Shown: piece by piece, positions 1-10,149 of the stretch
Position numbering within the stretch: the stretch's first letter is position 1
Layout: the number at the start of each line of letters is the position of its first letter
Made by a program: the position numbers and the translations under genes
Assembly (NCBI GenBank): GCA_964036315.1
Contig: OZ038509.1
Coordinates: 29,156,968-29,220,967 of the forward strand
Reading direction: 5' to 3'
Length of the DNA: 64,000 nt
Origin: Acanthosepion esculentum
Taxonomy: Eukaryota > Mollusca > Cephalopoda > Sepiida > Sepiidae
The notes under the pieces: generated by a model
Told to the model about the DNA's origin: nothing
Seen by the model: the letters and a program-made list of their open reading frames with translations, nothing else
Databases searched by the model: none

Positions 1-676
1 TTTACACAAAGTTTTATTGCAAATATTAAGTTTTACAAACTTTTGAAAAATATTGAATTTTCAATGCAAAAGTAATTATTTCCATCTAGTTTTTCAACGT
101 TAAACACGGTAATTTCAAATTTTAATATGCTGTTTGAAATCATTAGAAAACCAATAAAATTATTGAAAATCGATATGGTATCGATCAGAAAATATTGTTT
201 TTGACTATTTCCAACAGTTTACACAAAGTTTTATTGCAAATATTAAGTTTTACAAACTTTTGAAAAATATTGAAATTTCAATGCAAAAGCATCAATTCAA
301 GCTACTTTTCATCGTTAAACACGGTAATTTCAAATGTGAATATGCAGTTTGAAATCATTAGAAAACCAATAAAATTATTGAGAATCGATATGGTATCGAA
401 CAGAAAATATTGTTTTTGACAATTTCCAACAGTTTACACAAAGTTTTATTGCAAATATTAAGTTTTACAAACTTTTGAAAAATATTGAAATTTCAATGCA
501 AAAGTAAGCATTTCAAGCTAGTTTTTCAACGTTAAACACGGTAATTTCAAATTTGAATATGCTGTTTGAAATCATTAGAAAACCAATAAAATTATTGAAA
601 ATCGATATGGTATCGATCAGAAAATATTGTTTTTGACAATTTCCAACAGTTTACACAAAGTTTTATTGCAAATATT

Positions 677-691
677 AAGTTTTACAAACTT
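677..691. repeat. Dyad aagttt-tac-aaactt in each monomer
   Basis: Perfect 6-bp arms around a 3-bp centre, monomer positions 28-42. It is present in types A and B and lost in type D. It lies in the A/T-tract-rich left third of the unit. Whether it forms a hairpin or binds a protein is unknown. Confidence 0.7.
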
Positions 692-700
692 TTGAAAAAT

Positions 701-714
701 ATTGAAATTTCAAT
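701..714. repeat. 14-bp palindrome attgaaatttcaat
   Basis: Perfect self-complementary 14-mer at monomer positions 52-65. The other frequent allele, attgaattttcaat, keeps both 6-bp arms and changes only the two central bases, so the dyad survives in both. Rarer variants (ataatgaaattt after 55 kb, atagaaattt in 39-53 kb) weaken one arm. Confidence 0.8.
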
Positions 715-743
715 GCAAAAGTAAGCATTTCAAGCTAGTTTTT

Positions 744-760
744 CAACGTTAAACACGGTA
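744..760 (+). other. CENP-B-box-like 17-mer
   Basis: The 17 bases caacgttaaacacggta align without gaps to the mammalian CENP-B box core nTTCGnnnnAnnCGGGn. They match 6 of the 9 fixed positions (CG, the central A, and CGG). In many type B monomers the start is catcg, which gives 7 of 9. The CG at the left, the A and the CGG are kept in most copies; the main exceptions are cgataaacacgtt (28-38 kb), actcgg and ttaccacgg variants. The resemblance could be chance in a 217-bp unit. No binding is implied by sequence alone. Confidence 0.35.
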
Positions 761-762
761 AT

Positions 763-774
763 TTCAAATTTGAA
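763..774. repeat. 12-bp palindrome ttcaaatttgaa
   Basis: Perfect palindrome at monomer positions 114-125 in type A. Type B (ttcaaatgtgaa) and the ttcaaattttaa variant each break it. It is therefore a type-dependent dyad inside the variable part of the unit. Confidence 0.7.
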
Positions 775-800
775 TATGCTGTTTGAAATCATTAGAAAAC

Positions 801-814
801 CAATAAAATTATTG
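801..814. repeat. Dyad caataa-aa-ttattg
   Basis: Six-bp inverted arms around aa, monomer positions 152-165, in the conserved right half of the unit. Nearly every monomer keeps it. Exceptions include accaacaaaattattg at about 2,531, 3,611, 5,562 and 6,642, and cgaataaaattattg in 38.7-45.8 kb. Confidence 0.75.
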
Positions 815-817
815 AAA

Positions 818-834
818 ATCGATATGGTATCGAT
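818..834. repeat. Conserved dyad atcgata-tgg-tatcgat (near-DRE pair)
   Basis: Seven-bp perfect inverted arms around tgg, monomer positions 169-185. It is the most GC-informative and one of the most constant elements of the unit. It contains CGATA and TATCG as an inverted pair and two overlapping 7-of-8 matches to the Drosophila DRE octamer TATCGATA. The few departures are shared by HOR copies: cgacattg (11,201; 12,282; 15,749; 21,381; 24,197; 25,280), atggcatc (50,851 and later), tcgctcag (38,501; 44,354; 45,654), tcgaacag (28-37 kb) and atagggt (7,101; about 63,303; about 63,953). Function is unknown. Confidence 0.75.
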
Positions 835-943
835 CAGAAAATATTGTTTTTGACAATTTCCAACAGTTTACACAAAGTTTTATTGCAAATATTAAGTTTT
901 ACAAACTTTTGAAAAATATTGAATTTTCAATGCAAAAGTAATT

Positions 944-3900
944 ATTTCAAGCTAGTTTTTCAACGTTAAACACGGTAATTTCAAATTTTAATATGCTGTT
1001 TGAAATCATTAGAAAACCAATAAAATTATTGAAAATCGATATGGTATCGATCAGAAAATATTGTTTTTGACTATTTCCAACAGTTTACACAAAGTTTTAT
1101 TGCAAATATTAAGTTTTACAAACTTTTGAAAAATATTGAAATTTCAATGCAAAAGCAAGCAATTCAAGCTACTTTTCATCGTTAAACACGGTAATTTCAA
1201 ATGTGAATATGCAGTTTGAAATCATTAGAAAACCAATAAAATTATTGAGAATCGATATGGTATCGATCAGAAAATATTGTTTTTGACAATTTCCAACAGT
1301 TTACACAAAGTTTTATTGCAAATATTAAGTTTTACAAACTTTTGAAAAATATTGAATTTTCAATGCAAAAGTAAGCATTTCAAGCTAGTTTTTCAACGTT
1401 AAACACGGTAATTTCAAATTTGAATATGCTGTTTGAAATCATTAGAAAACCAATAAAATTATTGAAAATCGATATGGTATCGATCAGAAAATATTGTTTT
1501 TGACAATTTCCAACAGTTTACACAAAGTTTTATTGCAAATATTAAGTTTTACAAACTTTTGAAAAATATTGAATTTTCAATGCAAAAGTAAGCATTTCAA
1601 GCTAGTTTTTCAACGTTAAACACGGTAGTTTCAAATTTGAATATGCTGTTTGAAATCATTAGAAAACCAATAAAATTATTGAAAATCGATATGGTATCGA
1701 TCAGAAAATATTGTTTTTGACAATTTCCAACAGTTTACACAAAGTTTTATTGCAAATATTAAGTTTTACAAACTTTTGAAAAATATTGAATTTTCAATGC
1801 AAAAGTAATTATTTCAAGCTAGTTTTTCAACGTTAAACACGGTAATTTCAAATTTTAATATGCTGTTTGAAATCATTAGAAAACCAATAAAATTATTGAA
1901 AATCGATATGGTATCGATCAGAAAATATTGTTTTTGACTATTTCCAACAGTTTACACAAAGTTTTATTGCAAATATTAAGTTTTACAAACTTTTGAAAAA
2001 TATTGAAATTTCAATGCAAAAGCAAGCAATTCAAGCTACTTTTCATCGTTAAAGACGGTAATTTCAAATGTGAATATGCAGTTTGACATCATTAGAAAAC
2101 CAATAAAATTATTGAGAATCGATATGGTATCGATCAGAAAATATTGTTTTTGACAATTTCCAACAGTTTACACAAAGTTTTATTGCAAATATTAAGTTTT
2201 ACAAACTTTTGAAAAATATTGAATTTTCAATGCAAAAGTAAGCATTTCAAGCTAGTTTTTCAACGTTAAACACGGTAATTTCAAATTTGAATATGCTGTT
2301 TGAAATCATTAGAAAACCAATAAAATTATTGAAAATCGATATGGTATCGATCAGAAAATATTGTTTTTGACAATTTCCAACAGTTTACACAAAGTTTTAT
2401 TGCAAATATTAAGTTTTACAAACTTTTGAAATATTGAAATTTCAATGCAAAAGTAAGCATTTCAAGCTAGTTTTTCAACGTTAAACACGGTAATTTCAAA
2501 TTTGAATATGCTGTTTGAAATCATTAGAAAACCAACCAAATTATTGAAAATCGATATGGTATCGATCAGAAAATATTGTTTTTGACAATTTCCAACAGTT
2601 TACACAAAGTTTTATTGCAAATATTAAGTTTTACAAACTTTTGAAAAATATTGAAATTTCAATGCAAAAGTAATTATTTCAAGCTACATTTCAACGTTAA
2701 ACTCGGTAATTTCAAATGTGAATATACAGTTTGAAATCATTAGAAAACCAATAAAATTATTGAGAATCGATATGGTATCGATCAGAAAATATTATTTTTG
2801 ACAATTTCCAACAGTTTACACAAAGTTTTATTGCAAATATTAAGTTTTACAAACTTTTGAAAAGTATTGAATTTTCAATGCAAAAGTAAGCATTTCAAGC
2901 TAGTTTTTCAACGTTAAACACGGTAATTTCAAATTTGAATATGCTGTTTGAAATCATTAGAAAACCAATAAAATTATTGAAAATCGATATGGTATCGATC
3001 AGAAAATATTGTTTTTGACTATTTCCAACAGTTTACACAAAGTTTTATTGCAAATATTAAGTTTTACAAACTTTTGAAAAATATTGAAATTTCAATGCAA
3101 AAGCAAGCAATTCAAGCTACTTTTCATCGTTAAAGACGGTAATTTCAAATGTGAATATGCAGTTTGACATCATTAGAAAACCAATAAAATTATTGAGAAT
3201 CGATATGGTATCGATCAGAAAATATTGTTTTTGACAATTTCCAACAGTTTACACAAAGTTTTATTGCAAATATTAAGTTTTACAAACTTTTGAAAAATAT
3301 TGAATTTTCAATGCAAAAGTAAGCATTTCAAGCTAGTTTTTCAACGTTAAACACGGTAATTTCAAATTTGAATATGCTGTTTGAAATCATTAGAAAACCA
3401 ATAAAATTATTGAAAATCGATATGGTATCGATCAGAAAATATTGTTTTTGACAATTTCCAACAGTTTACACAAAGTTTTATTGCAAATATTAAGTTTTAC
3501 AAACTTTTGAAAAATATTGAAATTTCAATGCAAAAGTAAGCATTTCAAGCTAGTTTTTCAACGTTAAACACGGTAATTTCAAATTGGAATATGCTGTTTG
3601 AAATCATTAGAAAACCAACAAAATTATTGAAAATCGATATGGTATCGATCAGAAAATATTGTTTTTGACAATTTCCAACAGTTTACACAAAGTTTTATTG
3701 CAAATATTAAGTTTTACAAACTTTTGAAAAATATTGAAATTTCAATGCAAAAGCAAGCAATTCAAGCTACTTTTCATCGTTAAACACGGTAATTTCAAAT
3801 GTGAATATGCAGTTTGAAATCATTAGAAAACCAATAAAATTATTGAGAATCGATATGGTATCGATCAGAAAATATTGTTTTTGACAATTTCCAACAGTTT

Positions 3901-3974
3901 ACACAAAGTTTTATTGCAAATATTAAGTTTTACAAACTTTTGAAAAATATTGAATTTTCAATGCAAAAGTAAGC
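944..3974 (+). repeat. 14-mer HOR copy 1 (3,031 bp)
   Basis: Rare variants recur exactly 3,031 bp downstream: ggtagttt 1,624/4,655, aacttttgaaatattg 2,421/5,452, attatttttgac 2,791/5,822, aaattggaat 3,581/6,612. The match begins right after a mismatch at 942-943 against 3,973-3,974 (tt against gc). Over this 3-kb unit the only internal difference I noticed is 2,537 (c) against 5,568 (a). Inside it, a 5-monomer segment is itself repeated at 1,081 bp (aaagacgg with tttgacatc at 2,051 and 3,132). Confidence 0.9.
1084..1299 (+). repeat. Representative type B monomer (216 bp)
   Basis: Type B differs from type A by a linked set of changes: gcaagcaattc instead of gtaagcatttc, gctac with four T instead of gctag with five (hence one base shorter), often catcg for caacg, tgtgaatatgcag for tttgaatatgctg, and often attgagaatc for attgaaaatc. 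The changes sit in the middle of the unit and the flanks are the same as type A. Type B monomers are interspersed among type A at irregular but HOR-specific spacings throughout the window. Some, such as 218-432, have a further one-base loss. Confidence 0.92.
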
Positions 3975-6900
3975 ATTTCAAGCTAGTTTTTCAACGTTAA
4001 ACACGGTAATTTCAAATTTTAATATGCTGTTTGAAATCATTAGAAAACCAATAAAATTATTGAAAATCGATATGGTATCGATCAGAAAATATTGTTTTTG
4101 ACTATTTCCAACAGTTTACACAAAGTTTTATTGCAAATATTAAGTTTTACAAACTTTTGAAAAATATTGAAATTTCAATGCAAAAGCAAGCAATTCAAGC
4201 TACTTTTCATCGTTAAACACGGTAATTTCAAATGTGAATATGCAGTTTGAAATCATTAGAAAACCAATAAAATTATTGAGAATCGATATGGTATCGATCA
4301 GAAAATATTGTTTTTGACAATTTCCAACAGTTTACACAAAGTTTTATTGCAAATATTAAGTTTTACAAACTTTTGAAAAATATTGAATTTTCAATGCAAA
4401 AGTAAGCATTTCAAGCTAGTTTTTCAACGTTAAACACGGTAATTTCAAATTTGAATATGCTGTTTGAAATCATTAGAAAACCAATAAAATTATTGAAAAT
4501 CGATATGGTATCGATCAGAAAATATTGTTTTTGACAATTTCCAACAGTTTACACAAAGTTTTATTGCAAATATTAAGTTTTACAAACTTTTGAAAAATAT
4601 TGAATTTTCAATGCAAAAGTAAGCATTTCAAGCTAGTTTTTCAACGTTAAACACGGTAGTTTCAAATTTGAATATGCTGTTTGAAATCATTAGAAAACCA
4701 ATAAAATTATTGAAAATCGATATGGTATCGATCAGAAAATATTGTTTTTGACAATTTCCAACAGTTTACACAAAGTTTTATTGCAAATATTAAGTTTTAC
4801 AAACTTTTGAAAAATATTGAATTTTCAATGCAAAAGTAATTATTTCAAGCTAGTTTTTCAACGTTAAACACGGTAATTTCAAATTTTAATATGCTGTTTG
4901 AAATCATTAGAAAACCAATAAAATTATTGAAAATCGATATGGTATCGATCAGAAAATATTGTTTTTGACTATTTCCAACAGTTTACACAAAGTTTTATTG
5001 CAAATATTAAGTTTTACAAACTTTTGAAAAATATTGAAATTTCAATGCAAAAGCAAGCAATTCAAGCTACTTTTCATCGTTAAAGACGGTAATTTCAAAT
5101 GTGAATATGCAGTTTGACATCATTAGAAAACCAATAAAATTATTGAGAATCGATATGGTATCGATCAGAAAATATTGTTTTTGACAATTTCCAACAGTTT
5201 ACACAAAGTTTTATTGCAAATATTAAGTTTTACAAACTTTTGAAAAATATTGAATTTTCAATGCAAAAGTAAGCATTTCAAGCTAGTTTTTCAACGTTAA
5301 ACACGGTAATTTCAAATTTGAATATGCTGTTTGAAATCATTAGAAAACCAATAAAATTATTGAAAATCGATATGGTATCGATCAGAAAATATTGTTTTTG
5401 ACAATTTCCAACAGTTTACACAAAGTTTTATTGCAAATATTAAGTTTTACAAACTTTTGAAATATTGAAATTTCAATGCAAAAGTAAGCATTTCAAGCTA
5501 GTTTTTCAACGTTAAACACGGTAATTTCAAATTTGAATATGCTGTTTGAAATCATTAGAAAACCAACAAAATTATTGAAAATCGATATGGTATCGATCAG
5601 AAAATATTGTTTTTGACAATTTCCAACAGTTTACACAAAGTTTTATTGCAAATATTAAGTTTTACAAACTTTTGAAAAATATTGAAATTTCAATGCAAAA
5701 GTAATTATTTCAAGCTACATTTCAACGTTAAACTCGGTAATTTCAAATGTGAATATACAGTTTGAAATCATTAGAAAACCAATAAAATTATTGAGAATCG
5801 ATATGGTATCGATCAGAAAATATTATTTTTGACAATTTCCAACAGTTTACACAAAGTTTTATTGCAAATATTAAGTTTTACAAACTTTTGAAAAGTATTG
5901 AATTTTCAATGCAAAAGTAAGCATTTCAAGCTAGTTTTTCAACGTTAAACACGGTAATTTCAAATTTGAATATGCTGTTTGAAATCATTAGAAAACCAAT
6001 AAAATTATTGAAAATCGATATGGTATCGATCAGAAAATATTGTTTTTGACTATTTCCAACAGTTTACACAAAGTTTTATTGCAAATATTAAGTTTTACAA
6101 ACTTTTGAAAAATATTGAAATTTCAATGCAAAAGCAAGCAATTCAAGCTACTTTTCATCGTTAAAGACGGTAATTTCAAATGTGAATATGCAGTTTGACA
6201 TCATTAGAAAACCAATAAAATTATTGAGAATCGATATGGTATCGATCAGAAAATATTGTTTTTGACAATTTCCAACAGTTTACACAAAGTTTTATTGCAA
6301 ATATTAAGTTTTACAAACTTTTGAAAAATATTGAATTTTCAATGCAAAAGTAAGCATTTCAAGCTAGTTTTTCAACGTTAAACACGGTAATTTCAAATTT
6401 GAATATGCTGTTTGAAATCATTAGAAAACCAATAAAATTATTGAAAATCGATATGGTATCGATCAGAAAATATTGTTTTTGACAATTTCCAACAGTTTAC
6501 ACAAAGTTTTATTGCAAATATTAAGTTTTACAAACTTTTGAAAAATATTGAAATTTCAATGCAAAAGTAAGCATTTCAAGCTAGTTTTTCAACGTTAAAC
6601 ACGGTAATTTCAAATTGGAATATGCTGTTTGAAATCATTAGAAAACCAACAAAATTATTGAAAATCGATATGGTATCGATCAGAAAATATTGTTTTTGAC
6701 AATTTCCAACAGTTTACACAAAGTTTTATTGCAAATATTAAGTTTTACAAACTTTTGAAAAATATTGAAATTTCAATGCAAAAGCAAGCAATTCAAGCTA
6801 CTTTTCATCGTTAAACACGGTAATTTCAAATGTGAATATGCAGTTTGAAATCATTAGAAAACCAATAAAATTATTGAGAATCGATATGGTATCGATCAGA

Positions 6901-7005
6901 AAATATTGTTTTTGACAATTTCCAACAGTTTACACAAAGTTTTATTGCAAATATTAAGTTTTACAAACTTTTGAAAAATATTGAATTTTCAATGCAAAAG
7001 TAAGC
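3975..7005 (+). repeat. 14-mer HOR copy 2 (3,031 bp)
   Basis: Direct tandem copy of the preceding 3,031 bp. The matching run extends to 7,050, where g replaces the t found at 4,020, so the exact junction between copies is undefined within about 45 bp. After 7,051 the array changes character (atagggt at 7,101, tttgtgac at 7,127). The near-identity implies a very recent duplication or homogenisation, or an assembly duplication that should be excluded. Confidence 0.9.
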
Positions 7006-8659
7006 ATTTCAAGCTAGTTTTTCAACGTTAAACACGGTAATTTCAAATTTGAATATGCTGTTTGAAATCATTAGAAAACCAATAAAATTATTGGAAATCG
7101 ATAGGGTATCGATCAGAAAATATTGTTTGTGACAATTTCCAACAGTTTACACAAAGTTTTATTGCAAATATTAAGTTTTACAAACTTTTGAAAAATATTG
7201 AAATTTCAATGCAAAAGCAAGCAATTCAAGCAACTTTTCAACGTTAAACACGGTAATTTCAAATGTGTATATGCAGTTTGAAATCATTAGAAAACCAATA
7301 AAATTATTGAAAATCGATATGGTATCGATCAGAAAATATTGTTTTTGACAATTTCCAACAGTTTACACAAAGTTTTATTGCAAATATTAAGTTTTACAAA
7401 CTTTTGAAAAATATTGAATTTTCAATGCAAAAGTAAGCATTTCAAGCTAGGTTTTCAACGTTAAACACGGTAGTTTCAAATTTGAATATGCTGTTTGAAA
7501 TCATTAGAAAACCAATAAAATTATTGAAAATCGATATGGTATCGATCAGAAAATATTGTTTTTGACAATTTCCAACAATTTTCGCAAAGTTTTATTGCAA
7601 ATATTAAGTTTTACAAACTTTTGAAAATATTGAATTTTCAATGCAAAAGTAACCATTTCAAGCAAGTTTTTCAACGTTAAACACGGTAAGTTCAAATTTG
7701 AATATGCTGTTTGAAATCATTAGAAAACCAATAAAATTATTGAAAATCGATATGGTATCGATCAGAAAATATTGTTCTTGACAATTTCCAACAGTTTATA
7801 CAAAGTTTTATTGCAAATATTAAGTTTAACAAACTTTTGAAAAATATTGAAATTTGAATGCAAAAGCAAGCAATTCAAGCTACTTTTCAACGTTAAACAC
7901 GGTAATTGCAAATGTGAATATGCAGTTTGAAATCATTAGAAAATCAATAAAATTATTGAGAATCGATATGGTATCGATCAGAAAATATTGTTTCTGACAA
8001 TTTCCAACAGTTTATACAAAGTTTTATTGCAAATATTAAGTTTTACAAACTTTTGAAAAATATTGAAATTACAATGCAAAAGCAAGCAATTCAAGCTACT
8101 TTTCATCGTTAAACACGGTAATTTCAAATTTTAATATGCAGTTTGAAATCATTAGAAAACCAATAAAATTATTGAGAATCGATATGGTATCGATCAGAAA
8201 ATATTGTTTTTGACAATTTCCAACAGTTTACACAAAGTTTTATTGCAAATATTAAGTTTTACAACTTTTGAAAAATATTGAATTTTCAATGCAAAAGTAA
8301 GCATTTCAAGCTAGTTTTTCAACGTTAAACACGGTAATTTCAAATTTGAATATGCTGTTTGAAATCATTAGAAAACCAATAAAATTATTGAAAATCGATA
8401 TGGTATCGATCAGAAAATATTGTTTTTGACAATTTCCAACAGTTTACACAAAGTTTTATTGCAAATATTAAGTTTTACAAACTTTTGAAAAATATTGAAT
8501 TTTCAATGCAAAAGTAATTATTTCAAGCTAGTTTTTCAACGTTAAACACGGTAATTTCAAATTTTAATATGCTGTTTGAAATCATTAGAAAACCAATAAA
8601 ATTATTGAAAATCGATATGGTATCGATCAGAAAATATTGTTTTTGACTATTTCCAACAG

Positions 8660-8867
8660 TTTACACAAAGTTTTATTGCAAATATTAAGTTTTACAAACT
8701 TTTGAAAAATATTGAAATTTCAATGCAAAATTCAAGCTACTTTTCATCGTTAAACACGGTAATTTCAAATGTGAATATGCAGTTTGAAATCATTAGAAAA
8801 CCAATAAAATTATTGAGAATCGATATGGTATCGATCAGAAAATATTGTTTTTGACAATTTCCAACAG
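8660..8867 (+). repeat. Type B monomer with 8-bp deletion (208 bp)
   Basis: The sequence goes from caatgcaaaa directly to ttcaagctac. The eight bases gcaagcaa of normal type B are missing. The neighbours have normal length. This is a private deletion not seen elsewhere in the window. Confidence 0.85.
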
Positions 8868-9084
8868 TTTACACAAAGTTTTATTGCAAATATTAAGTTT
8901 TACAAACTTTTGAAAAATATTGAATTTTCAATGCAAAAGTAAGCATTTCAAGCTAGTTTTTCAACGTTAAACACGGTAGTTTAAAATTTGAATATGCTGT
9001 TTGAAATCATTAGAACACCAATAAAATTATTGAAAATCGATATGGTATCGATCAGAAAATATTGTTTTTGACAATTTCCAACAG

Positions 9085-9300
9085 TTTTCGCAAAGCTTTA
9101 TTGCAAATATTAAGTTTTACAAACTTTTGAAAATATTGAATTTTCAATGCAAAAGTAAGCATTTCAAGCTAGTTTTTCAACGTTAAACACGGTAATTTCA
9201 AATTTGAATATGCTGTTTGAAATCATTAGAAAACCAATAAAATTATTGAAAATCGATATGGTATCGATCAGAAAATATTGTTTTTGACAATTTCCAACAG
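9085..9300 (+). repeat. Representative type C monomer (ttttcgcaaag, 216 bp)
   Basis: The left end reads ttttcgcaaag instead of tttacacaaag, and the run after cttttg is one A shorter (gaaaatattg). These two changes travel together in nearly all type C copies, for example near 7,576, 9,085, 10,816, 11,897, 20,996, 23,812, 38,538, 41,151, 44,391, 45,711 and the 50-62 kb cassette. Many copies before 24 kb also have caaagctttat. The variant adds a fifth CpG (ttcg). Linked marks repeated over 50 kb indicate a true subfamily and not scattered mutation. Confidence 0.85.
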
Positions 9301-10149
9301 TTTATACAAAGTTTTATTGCAAATATTAAGTTTTACAAACTTTTGAAAAATATTGAAATTTCAATGCAAAAGCAAGCAATTCAAGCAACTTTTCAACGTT
9401 AAACACGGTAATTTCAAATGTGTATATGCAGTTTGAAATCATTAGAAAACCAATAAAATTATTGAAAATCGATATGGTATCGATAAGAAAATATTGTTTT
9501 TGACAATTTCCAACAGTTTACACAAAGTTTTATTGCAAATATTAAGTTTTACAAACTTTTGAAAAATATTGAATTTTCAATGCAAAAGTAAGCATTTCAA
9601 GCTAGGTTTTCAACGTTAAACACGGTAGTTTCAAATTTGAATATGCTGTTTGAAATCATTAGAAAACCAATAAAATTATTGAAAATCGATATGGTATCGA
9701 TCAGAAAATATTGTTTTTGACAATTTCCAACAATTTTCGCAAAGTCTTATTGCAAATATTAAGTTTTACAAACTTTTGAAAATATTGAATTTTCAATGCA
9801 AAAGTACCATTTCAAGCTAGTTTTTCAACGTTAAACACGGTAATTTCAAATTTGAATATGCTGTTTGAAATCATTAGAAAACCAATAAAATTATTGAAAA
9901 TCGATATGGTATCGATCAGAAAATATTGTTTTTGACAATTTCCAACAGTTTACACAAAGTTTTATTGCAAATATTAAGTTTTACAAACTTTTGAAAAATA
10001 TTGAATTTTCAATGCAAAAGTAATTATTTCAAGCTAGTTTTTCAACGTTAAACACGGTAATTTCAAATTTTAATATGCTATTTGAAATCATTAGAAAACA
10101 AATAAAATTATTGAAAATCGATATGGTATCGATCAGAAAATATTGTTTT

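Larger units (their letters stand above)
650..866 (+). repeat. Representative type A monomer (217 bp)
   Basis: This is the commonest form and the reference for monomer positions 1-217 used in this annotation. It has 53 G/C (24 % GC) and four CpG dinucleotides (in aacgtt, cacggt and the two atcgat). Diagnostic type A features are gtaagcatttc at positions 72-82, gctag followed by five T at 85-94, tttgaatatgctg at 120-132 and attgaaaatc at 162-171. It holds two ATCGAT sites 11 bp apart and three AATATT sites. Type A and its close variants make up most of the array in all regions. Confidence 0.95.
1..2598 (+). repeat. 4-monomer HOR (about 866 bp), three copies
   Basis: Monomers follow the order A' (taattattt, ttttaatatg, ending gactatttcc), B, A, A in units starting at 1, 867 and 1,734, with the next start at 2,599. 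The third unit has a two-base loss in its last monomer (cttttgaaatattg, about 2,422). The first unit is the most diverged (ttccatctag near 80, gcatcaattc near 289, tcgaacag near 397). This is the basic period of the left end, and the 14-mer duplication is superimposed on it. Confidence 0.85.
7143..9880 (+). repeat. Mixed block with 10-mer offset (2,155 bp)
   Basis: The trio caagcaactttt, aaatgtgtatatg and ccaacaattttcgc occurs at about 7,228, 7,261 and 7,572, and again 2,155 bp on at about 9,383, 9,416 and 9,727. Ten monomers would be about 2,165 bp, and the shortfall includes the 8-bp deletion in the monomer at 8,660. The middle (7.8-9.1 kb) is a mix of A, B and C monomers without a period I could follow. 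Confidence 0.65.

Noticed and set aside
1..433. An ancestral A-B dimer as the basic unit
   Set aside because: Type A and type B do not alternate regularly. Runs of two to four type A monomers are common and the order changes between HOR blocks, so the monomer, not a dimer, is the repeating unit.
801..834. Bacterial-type operator or rho-independent terminator at the dyads
   Set aside because: The dyads are AT-rich without a GC stem and T-tail, there is no gene nearby, and the setting is a long eukaryotic satellite array.
818..834. Site-specific recombinase target (lox- or FRT-like arms with spacer)
   Set aside because: The arms are only 7 bp and the spacer 3 bp, much shorter than known tyrosine-recombinase sites. 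The breakpoint at 55,870 does not fall in this element.
650..866. TATA-like and AATAAA-like words as promoters or poly(A) signals
   Set aside because: Words such as aatattaag and caataaaatt are expected by chance in 76 % AT sequence and repeat in every monomer. Nothing ties them to a transcript. Satellite transcription is possible but not shown by the sequence.
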